Shown here: one piece after another, positions 55,846 through 64,000 of the stretch
How positions within the stretch are numbered: position 1 is the stretch's first letter
Layout of the letters: each line of letters starts with the position of its first letter
DNA from: Posidonia oceanica
Lineage: Eukaryota; Streptophyta; Magnoliopsida; Alismatales; Posidoniaceae
Direction: 5' to 3'
Assembly: GCA_037176725.1 (NCBI GenBank)
Contig: JAZBRS010000050.1
Span: 18,184,001 to 18,248,000 of the forward strand
DNA: 64,000 bases
The notes under the pieces: generated by a model
Database searches by the model: none
Seen by the model: only the letters and a program-made list of their open reading frames with translations
Told to the model about the DNA's origin: nothing
Program-made: the position numbers and the translations under genes

Positions 55846-57288
55846 CTGCACATATCAATCACTTTGCATGCATATCCACCATCTTGCACATATCTGTCAT
55901 CATGCATTGTCATTTATTGCATGTACATATCATTCCTTGCATCCTATAAAGCATAAAGCCAAAAAAATCAAGAAAATAAAAAAAAAACAACAAAAATATT
56001 TTCTTCACCTTGCTGTTGGTTTTCCCTTTTATGTTTTCCTAAACAAAAATCATAAATATACAAAACCAACACAAAACCCAAAAACATGTTTGTCCTTTCC
56101 CTTGCTAAAATATACAAAACCCACAAACATTTGTATAATCAGAAACTGGCTTTGGACAAACAAGCTGCGCCTGGAGGATGTCAAGCAGTGACGATCTCAG
56201 GCAGGTCTCACCTGAGCAATGCTATCTCTTGCTTGTGGCTACAGAGTGAGACTAGAGCAGAATGGAGCGACTCGCGGAGCTCAAAACTCCCGAAGCGAGA
56301 TCCACCTTAACTAGAGAGTCCACCAGACATGGAGAGAACCAAAGCAGAGCAGAGCATAGCCAAAGGCTGTTGACACATTGCAGAAGCTGAGGGTGTACGT
56401 CGATCAGCCGAACTCCCAATACCACACCTGGGACCGCTACCCCAAGAGGGCAAAGACATGCATATCCAAAAGAATAGAGGTCATGTGAGCAAAAGAAATG
56501 TGACAACATGATATGCATGCTGAGCATAAAAGACAAATGCAGAAAGAAGTTGAAGAAAGAAGGTGCTCATGAGAGGAGTGACTCGGACAAGTGTCGAAGC
56601 CACCTCAGCTATCAGCTTCAAGCACCACACTGGCAACTGCACAAGATGCATTATCAGGAGGACCTGGCCCCACCCTCTGAGTGCAGCAGCACGCTCCAAT
56701 CCCCTCTACAAACATCTCTACTCCCTTGGCAGGCTAGATGCGACTCCAATCACTCATGAGGGGAAAAGAAAGATCTACTCTGTGAGCGTCAAAAGCGGTA
56801 GTTGGCCCCCGAAGAATTGAGACGGAGGCTGTGAAGCTGCACCCAACGCTTCTGCTACCCTGCAGCCGAAGGCAATACTCTGCAAAGCCAAGACCTCATC
56901 CCGAAGCAAGAGTGAGAAAGAGAGCCACCAACCACAACTCGGCATGACGTCTCTAGAGGATCGAGAACTCCTGAGTTAGGAACCACAGAAGCATCCTCAT
57001 GGCACAGTTGCTTTAAGCCCAAAGCCACCAAAACATGCATGCTGTAATATATCTTTATCTTCCCTTCTCCCTGTTTTCGAAAATCGGAGCCTGGGACGAG
57101 CACTTTTGCCTGCCTCGCTTAGAGGCTCCGGGCTTTTCAAATTTTGCCGCCCACTGCGTGGGCAAGTCCGTGATGACTGGCATGTACCTCATTTGTCACC
57201 TCGTGACGCCACGAAGCATGCCCGCACTGAGACCATTGCACTCCTATCATGATGGGATCCTGTTTCCTTTCTGCATCATTCTGCATTC

Positions 57289-58025
57289 GGGCTAGCAGCC
57301 CTAACTGCTCGGCGATGGGTCCGTCAACCTATCTTTTTATCATGCCTTCATTTCTGCATTCGGACTGGCAGCCCTAACTGCTCGGTGATGGGTCCGTTAA
57401 CCTATCACTCTGCATTCACTACATCGAGCTGGCAGCCCTAACTGCTTGGTTGGCGCCCGATAAAAGGTCATCCCGCATATCCACGTTGCATTCGGGCTGA
57501 TATCCCCAACTCTTCGGCGATAAGTCCGTTAACTTATCACCCTGCATTTGCATTATTCCCTTTCATCCCCCACCGTCATTGCACTTTGCATGGTGAGCCC
57601 TTACATCCATCTCACTGCGTTCGGGCTGGTAGCCCTAACTACTCGGCTGACAAACCCGTTAGTGTTGTCTCCACCTTGCATTTTGATGCCAAGGGTGCTT
57701 CGGCTGCCCCCTGGTATCGTTCACCGATACCAGGGGCATCTTTATTTAGCTGCCCCATGGTATCCCATTTCCGTCTACATTTGGGCTAACATCCCTAAAT
57801 GTTACGGGAGCGTCTACGGACATCTGCCACACCTTCAGGTATGGTAATCCCGTTGCATTCGTGTTTACAAGCTATCCCACTTGTAATCACCCCTCTTGCC
57901 TGACAGACTTGCTGGCCTGTCACCATCCGCGGGCTGATAGCCCCAACTATCCGGTGATGAGTCCGTTAACTCCTCGCAGGCTGATAGCCCTAACTATCCA
58001 GCGATAGGTCCGTTAACCTATCACC
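57289..58025 (+). repeat. two-hairpin modules, unit 2, second cluster
   Basis: Collinear with 2702-3437. The final module has GATAGGT/ACCTATC near 58000-58022. Confidence 0.75.
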
Positions 58026-59579
58026 CACTTCATCTTAGTGTAATAGCATTTTGTTGCGTGGCATTAGCATTTCATCATCTCGCGGACATCGCGCGACCAG
58101 GATCGTTTTCCTGATTTCGCATGCCCCGCGCTCCACTATTTGTACACTGCATTTCACAGCATTCGCATTGCATAGCATCATATAGCTTCTTTGTATGCCT
58201 TGTAGAGTCAGTCCTAGCATTGCATCTCATCATTACACGAATATGGCGTGCTTAGGATTCGGACCCCTGGTTCGCGTACTGCTTAAGGTAAAATCCTCAG
58301 CACCTGCAGGACTTTCGCAGCTTGCCGGCTTTGGATGGCACCCGCAGTAGTGCACAGCCTTGGGATTGTTTTCTCGATTCCGTGTGCCCGGCATTCCACT
58401 GTTTATACCCTGCATCCCACTGCATAACATCTCATGCATTGCACCCTTATTGCGCTGCTGCTCCTCTGTGGTCCTTACACCAACTTCTGCATTCCGCTTT
58501 CCCAGGCCTTTCGTACCTGCTATTGCATGCACATCCCTTGCTTTACTTTTAGCATATTTACTTTCTGCTGTACTCCATGCACTTGCATTGCCATTCGTCT
58601 ACAGCTGAGCTTTGCAAATGGCATCCCCATTGTCTGGCCTACTTGCATTGGCCAGCGACAGCATTGCATTGCATTTCCACTTTTCCGTGTGCATGCACCA
58701 TCCCGCTTTCCCCCAAAGGAGCACAGTGCAGTAAGCGTTAGTGTAAGCATACCATTTGCATTTGCACAGCATTCTAGTGTTTGCATTCATCTGCATTTGC
58801 ATTCACCTTCTTGCATTGCTTAGGACATCCTTTGCATTGCATTGCCCCTTCTGCCTCTTTCGCCTGCCTGTTGCCTCGGCTGGAGGCAAGCATTTTCTCC
58901 TTCTCGCGGCCTTGTGAGCTCCTGCTTGTTTTACTTGTCCCAAACGGACAAGGACCCTTGGTCTCCCCCAGACTAGCAGCCAACCTGCCCAAGCGGCAAG
59001 CGCGATAGTCCTTCTAGAGCCGCTTTTGGTGCAAGTTTTGGACAAGCAGCCAACTTGTCGCATTGCACCGTAGAGCCTTCCAGCTTTCCTTCGCTTTAGC
59101 ATGCATCACTCTGCACCGCCCAAGCATTCCTTGTTTGGTGGCTGCGTTCGTAGCGCCGGCACGCACAGCATTAGCACTAGCACGCACAGCATTAGCATTA
59201 GCACTCACAAGCATAGCAAGCACCCACAGCATCAGCATCAGCATTAGGACCAGCACTCACCATGCATCAGCATAGCATCTCCCCATGCACAGCACCTACA
59301 CGTGCACTAGTTCATACTAGTTCAGCACCAGCATTCGCATCGCATACCAGTTCTGCACTAACATCTGCACTAACATAACATATGCACTAACTTCTGCATT
59401 AGCATGCATTGCATTGCATTAGCACTCGCATCTGCATTTGCATTGTGGCATCGAGTCATGATTTCTGGTGCATCCGTCGGATAAGTGACTCACGCCAACA
59501 GCAATTTGCGCTCCTGTCGGCGTCAGGTAAGGTGTCTTATCTACCCTGAGCAGCGGTCTCGCTACGCTTGACCTCGCTC

Positions 59580-59592
59580 AGGGAGGGGCATC
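59580..59592 (+). promoter_or_regulatory. polypurine tract, unit 2
   Basis: AGGGAGGGGCATC directly before the LTR start. Upstream CCCTGAGC and the overlapping GCTCAGGG keep the inner stem seen at 30097-30136. Confidence 0.9.
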
Positions 59593-62500
59593 TGTAGACA
59601 CCCCATTCTGACAACCCAGAAGTTGGCAATTTTTCCTGCAGGCTTGTTTGGACTCTGGGATGGCACTCTTTTTCAATCTAACCCATTTTTACCCTAAAAC
59701 CAAACCTAAAACCCTTGCCTAAACCCCAAAACCTCAAAACCTCAACCCAAGTCTTTTTGCATATTTCTAAACCCTTTTAAAGCCCAAGCCCAAGCCCATT
59801 TTCTGCTTTTGCCAACTGAGTGTGTTGTACTTTGGAATAGGCAGCGTCCAATGTTGGATGCCTTCTGCTCTAGCGTCCAACGGCTCGGTTGCGGCAGGGT
59901 TGCTCCGCCTCCTTCGGCTCATCTCCCGTCCACTCCACCGCCCCTCCGCACTTACTACCCGTCCCCTCTTGCACTCCAGGCCATCCACTACCTTCCAAGG
60001 CCGAGTTACTTCACTTACTAGCCATCTTTTCTTCCCCAGCCCGTTTTCCACTCTCTCTACCCTCACTGCCAAGGGCCGCTCCTGTCAGCCACCACCGCGA
60101 CTTCGCCGGCCATCTGACAAGCCCACCTGCCTCGCCTGCCATCCTCGTGCCTCCCCCTCTGTCAGAAGCCTGCCAATCGCCTGCCATTCCCGCTGTAGTC
60201 GCTGCCATTTACACCCAAACCCATGCACCCATTCACAAAACCAACACCAAACAGCCTCCTTTGGCAGCACGCACAAACTAGCACAGCCACTCCCTCGCCA
60301 ATTCACCACCTCTAGAGCAAAGACCAAGTATCCACCTCCACTCCAGACCCTTCGCTGCTCTCTCTCGTGCCCCCAGCAAGCCAAGCGAGCTCGCCGGAGT
60401 CCGCCTGCTGCCAACTTCCGCAACGCCGGCCGTGAGCTCGACACGCCGTTCCAAGCCACGCACAGGTTAGTTTTCTATCCCTGTAGCTCATGCATGATAG
60501 GTTGAATGTTTCCATATGCTTTCCATGCATCATTGCATAGCACACACCCCTCCTCGCCTTGGTTTCCCGGTAGTGAGGAGGAGGAGGTGGGTGGAGCAAT
60601 CCACTAGCCTAATCTTGGCACCAAGCATACCATCATGCTTGTTGTCAATCACTCTTGCTTATTAGCAAGCTTTCTTGAAGTTTTGGATCCATTTGGCTGC
60701 GATTCTTGGCCAGGAGGATGTTCAATGTGTTGGACGCCCAAGCTGGTGCATCCAACGTTGGATGTGGCAGTAGCCAGCGTCCAACACCCTGCTTTGTTTG
60801 CCTTTGCCCTTGCTTTGCCATGCTGTGCTGTTGCTTGTTTTTTTTGTGAACCCATGCTGCATGCCTTCTTCTCGTGTTCTCAGATGCTATGCTATGCCTA
60901 CTTCTTTGTTTGGATCCATGCCTAAATCTTTTTTGCATGCTTTAAGTCATCTGCTGTCTGCCTGCGTTGGATGCCTGGGTGAGCTGTGTCCAACGTTGGA
61001 CGCTGGTTCATCCAGCATCCAACATGCCTGTTAGTTCTTGTTTGCTTCCATGCTTGCACCTTGCCTCTTTTTGATATCTATGCATGATCCATGTTTGCTT
61101 AGAGATGCCTGGCCCCTATGGCAACCATGCTTAGGCTTGCTAATGTCCTCTTAAGTTGCATGACCTTTTCTTGGTTTTTTATCCTTTATTCTTATGCATG
61201 CTCTCTCCTTACTTGCTTCTCATAAATTATATGCTTGGTGAATGCTTCTTTCTTGATCTGGCATGTCATCAATAGTTTGCATGCATGTTAGTGGGGTTTA
61301 GAGCTGAGCTCCCCCTTTCCACAGGTGGGTTTGCATTCTGCAGGCGTTGGACGCCGGGGACTTCAGTGTCCACCGTTGGACGCTGCTGTCTCCAGCATCT
61401 AACGGCCCTGCTCCTCTGTCTTTTTTTTTTTAGCTTGCATGATGCTCTGATATGCATGTTTGCATGTTTCTTGTGTTCATATGCATGCTTAGCTTTCATT
61501 GCAATTGTTCCATAGCTTCCTCAGTTCATATGCTTTTTTTATGCAAGTTCTTGTGTATTTGTGCCTCCCAAGGCGTTGTACGCTGCTGTTCCAGGCGTCG
61601 AACATTGGACGCTGGTTCAGCTCACGTCCAACGCTTTGGTTGAGCTTCATGCCTGGCACATGTTGCTGAAGGTGGGTTTCTTGGTTTCTTTCGTATCCTA
61701 TGCTTGCATGATTAGTTTATGCTTGTCTACTGTAGCCCAAATGCATGTTTGTTTTTTTATTTGTTATCTCTATGCCTATCTGTCTTGTTTTCTTCTAGCC
61801 TGTGTTGGACGCCTGTCACTCTGGCGTCTAACGTTGGATGCCATGCCCATGGGCATCCAACATCCTGCTTGCTTTGATTCTTGATCTTAGCTTGCCCCTT
61901 TGCTCTGAATCTGCTTTTATTTCGTTGCCATGTTCGCTTGGCATGTCATGCATCCATTTAGCTGCATTTCTGCATCTGCATTGCATCCATATAGCTAGAA
62001 TGCATTCTTTCTCAAAAGTTGCATGCTGTCTGCCTCCAGCAGGTGTTGGACGCCAGCAATGGTAGCGTCCAATGTTGGACGCCGCAGTTGCCAGCGTCTA
62101 ACGCTTGCAGTTGGCTAGATGTTATTTTAAAATGCCGATTTCGCTTTGCTCGCCGTTTTTCATGTTTTATGGCTTCTTATTCGTACTGCAACCCCCATGC
62201 ATGCTGCCTAACCCCTGTTTTGGTTTTCTGCACCCCTGCATCATTTTTCGTGCCTTTGCATCGTTTTCTGCACTTTCGCACCGTTTTCTACACCTACTTT
62301 GGTTTATCTCTTGAATGTTGTTTGCATTGCCTGGTTTTCCCCGCAATTTTGTTTTATCGCCTACATTTGGATTTGGGCTGTGATGCTTACTACCTAGGAG
62401 TTCTCACGAACCAGGGTTCGCCCGATTCGGAACACTAGCAGCGCTGCTGAGGACATAGATAGCACGTTTATTTCCCATGCATAGCAATCAGACATTCATT

Positions 62501-62959
62501 GCATTTAGGCATTAGGCTAGCATTTTCCTGCATTAGTGCGCAAGATTGCCTAAGAAAGACCGACTCTCAGACGTATCGGGGGTGTCTAACACCTTCCCCG
62601 TGCGTAACAGGAGTACTTGCTTTTTCTCTTGGCCCGCATTGGCCTTTCCTTCATCCTAGGCACGAGTCATAGCATAGCATAGCATAGCATCACATTGTGT
62701 TGCATCGCATCCCTTTGCCCCCTCTTTGCATCCGGTTTTGCATGTCTTTTCATGCATTACCCTCGGTTTTCCCTGTCTCCCAATTTAATAGACCTGGTGG
62801 CGACTCCGATTTGTCTTATCATTTCTTTTTTCTTCTTTTGCCAGCATTTCCGAGTTGAGTTCTTCCCTCGGATCCTACCGCATATAGTGAGCCTATTTTG
62901 ATCGGTGCACGCGAGCTTTTGGCATCGTGCGTGGACGATCAGAATTCAGGATTACTACA
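59593..62959 (+). mobile_element. 3' LTR of outer tandem element (uninterrupted, 3367 bp)
   Basis: Starts TGTAGACACC and ends GGATTACTACA. It is collinear with 4949-6504 plus 20624-22458 and lacks the nested element, with a single CAACC at 61122-61126. No PBS follows; the next base begins an unrelated - strand pol fragment. PBS-like TGGCGACTC at 62798-62806. Confidence 0.95.
59824..62102 (+). repeat. double-hairpin modules in outer 3' LTR (7 modules)
   Basis: Arm starts are: 59824/59844/59853/59873; 60729/60748/60757/60777; 60966/60986/60995/61015; 61346/61366/61375/61395; 61575/61595/61604/61624; 61804/61824/61833/61853; 62045/62065/62074/62094. The first module has two hairpins, whereas its partner LTR has three (5172-5258). 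Confidence 0.95.
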
Positions 62960-63712
62960 GCACCTTCTCACCTTGTTTGCACAATCTGCCTCCATTATGG
63001 GCTAGTAGTACCCTCTGCGCAGTATCATTTTTGCCATGAATTGAGAGCTGATGTGTCCTCCACTTATGCCTTCATGCCTTTCTCTGATGATAACTTCAAC
63101 CTCCTCTTAAGTGACACAGCACAGCTCTATTCCGCTGAAAGACCTTTTGAAAAGGACCCCGGCTCTCATGAAGTATCTTGTGGCCATCCTCTGAATTGCC
63201 TCTTTGTCTTGTGAAGTTGCGTAGTCGGGGAACATCCTGTCTTGAATGTAGTTCTGGATGTCAAAGAACCATGGGTTCCCATCATCCTCTATGTTGTAGC
63301 AAACTTCAAACGTGGCTACCTTTGATTCTCCAACTTCCTGTCTAAGCTCCATGGCCCACGGCTCAGTTGAGTCAAAGGCAGGTATCCCGTGTTACTGTAC
63401 CATTATTGTTTGCTCCCAGATATTGATGGGGAACTCAATTGAGGAAGCTAGTGAAGCAAGAGCATCTGCTAGTAGGTTATGACTCCGGAGGGTGTGGACA
63501 TACACCACTTGCTGAAACCGCACCAATAGAAGGCGTGCAAGGCCTTTGTATTCTTCTAGCCTTGGGTTGAGGGTTCTATACTTGTTCAGAATTTGTCTTA
63601 GAACCAATTGGAAGTCTCCGATGAGTTTCAACTGCTTTGCCCCTAGCTCCAGCGCTAGGCGTAATCCGAGGATCAAGGCCTCGTATTCTACAACATTGTT
63701 GGTATTTGCGGC
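62960..63712 (-). pseudogene. pol: fragment of another Tat element: archaeal-like RNase H to integrase zinc finger
   Basis: On the - strand, 63712-63395 encodes the later part of an archaeal-like RNase H (NNVVEYEALILGL near 63700-63660, then an LLADALASLAS end). After a TAA at 63392-63394 the frame continues with PWFFDIQNYIQ and ATRYFMRAGVLFKRSF, the region before integrase. A further stop follows VT near 63107. The zinc finger (HEG-x-GGH ... EADC-x5-RRC) is cut at 62960 by the outer element. The other end is cut at 63713 by an LTR. This is the oldest layer visible in the nest. Confidence 0.88.
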
Positions 63713-64000
63713 TGTAGTAATCCCAGTGTTCGGATCGTCCATGCACGTTGCCAAAGCTCGCGTGCACCGATCAGAATCAGGCTCACTATTAGCGGCTATG
63801 TCCGAGAAGGAAGACCTAACTCGAAAGCATTTAAAAGAGAGAAAAACGAAGAAGATAAGACAAAATCGGAGTCGCCACCAAGTCTATTAGATCGGGAGAC
63901 AAGGAAAACCGGGGAAATGCGTGAATAATCACGCAAAACCAAGCAAAAGATGCAATGCAAGGCAATGCAGAAGAAATGAGATGCAAATGAATGCAAATGA
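63713..64000 (-). mobile_element. LTR end on the - strand, running out of the window
   Basis: In + coordinates it begins TGTAGTAATCCC. On the - strand it ends GTGCATGGACGATCC...GGATTACTACA, like the 3.3-kb LTRs of the gag-only elements, and carries the PBS-like word at 63869-63877. No PBS lies next to it, so it is a 3' LTR or a solo LTR inserted into the RNase H coding sequence. The expected target duplication on this side would be GCGGC (63708-63712). Confidence 0.8.

Larger units (their letters stand above)
55237..59579 (+). other. 3' UTR of outer element, unit 2 (non-coding)
   Basis: Collinear with 650-4935: linker remnant to 55528, T-rich stretch, two-hairpin clusters (55699-55845 and 57289-58025), the conserved unrecognised 1.4-kb segment, GCATT-rich sequence, and GCATTAGCA/GCATCAGCA short repeats near 59160-59260. 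No gene. Confidence 0.8.
4949..62959 (+). mobile_element. outer gag-only (TR-GAG type) LTR retrotransposon, unit 2 of a tandem, with two nested insertions
   Basis: The order is LTR (4949-6504 + 20624-22458), internal region (22459-23872 + 53129-59592), LTR (59593-62959). With the two nested elements removed the unit is about 14.6 kb: two LTRs of about 3.4 kb and 7.9 kb of internal sequence holding only a decayed gag. Protease, RT and integrase are absent, matching the described class of terminal-repeat retrotransposons with only a gag domain. Internal unit 1 (1-4948) joins the same LTR, so the locus is LTR-sharing tandem DNA. This is usually explained by unequal recombination between LTRs. 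The 3' flank starts GCACC at 62960; the 5' end is outside the window. Confidence 0.9.

Overview
This window is plant nuclear DNA made almost entirely of nested LTR retrotransposons of the Ty3/gypsy Tat (Ogre-like) lineage. I see no host gene, rRNA, tRNA gene or CRISPR array. The plant assignment, most likely a flowering plant with a repeat-rich genome, rests on four things: Tat-type pol with a second archaeal-like RNase H, a plant-specific extra ORF behind integrase, a primer site matching the 3' end of plant tRNA-Arg, and very long LTRs. The species cannot be named.

Layout. (1) Positions 1-62959 are two tandem units of a gag-only, pol-less element on the + strand: end of internal unit 1 (1-4948), shared LTR (4949-6504 plus 20624-22458), internal unit 2 (22459-23872 plus 53129-59592), and 3' LTR (59593-62959). 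(2) A second + strand gag-only element (6505-20618, LTRs about 3.3 kb) sits inside the shared LTR, with duplicated target site CAACC; the intact, unduplicated site is visible in the other LTR at 61122-61126. (3) A 29.25-kb element on the - strand (23873-53123, LTRs 6.2 and 6.3 kb) sits inside unit-2 gag, with duplicated target site GGCGT. It carries, in sense order, tRNA-Arg PBS, leader, broken gag, protease, RT/RNase H, archaeal-like RNase H/integrase, an extra ORF, a repeat-rich 3' UTR and a polypurine tract. (4) The tandem ends inside integrase of an older - strand Tat fragment (62960-63712), which is also cut on its other side by a - strand LTR running off the window (63713-64000).

How the parts relate. 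The gag-only elements share leader, gag, 3' UTR motifs, PPT and PBS with the 29-kb element but lack protease, RT and integrase. They are probably non-autonomous and were mobilised in trans by elements of the 29-kb type (inference). All gag copies are broken, mostly by amber codons. The RT/RNase H and RNase H/integrase frames of the 29-kb element are open but separated by an amber codon.

The most unusual signals are structural. First, about 30 copies of a fixed-geometry 58-bp double hairpin (9-bp arms, 11-nt loops, 29-bp period) are spread over every gag-only LTR. Second, a two-hairpin module with covarying stems is repeated through the 3' UTRs of both families. Third, a nested hairpin brackets the polypurine tract at the 3' UTR/LTR junction.
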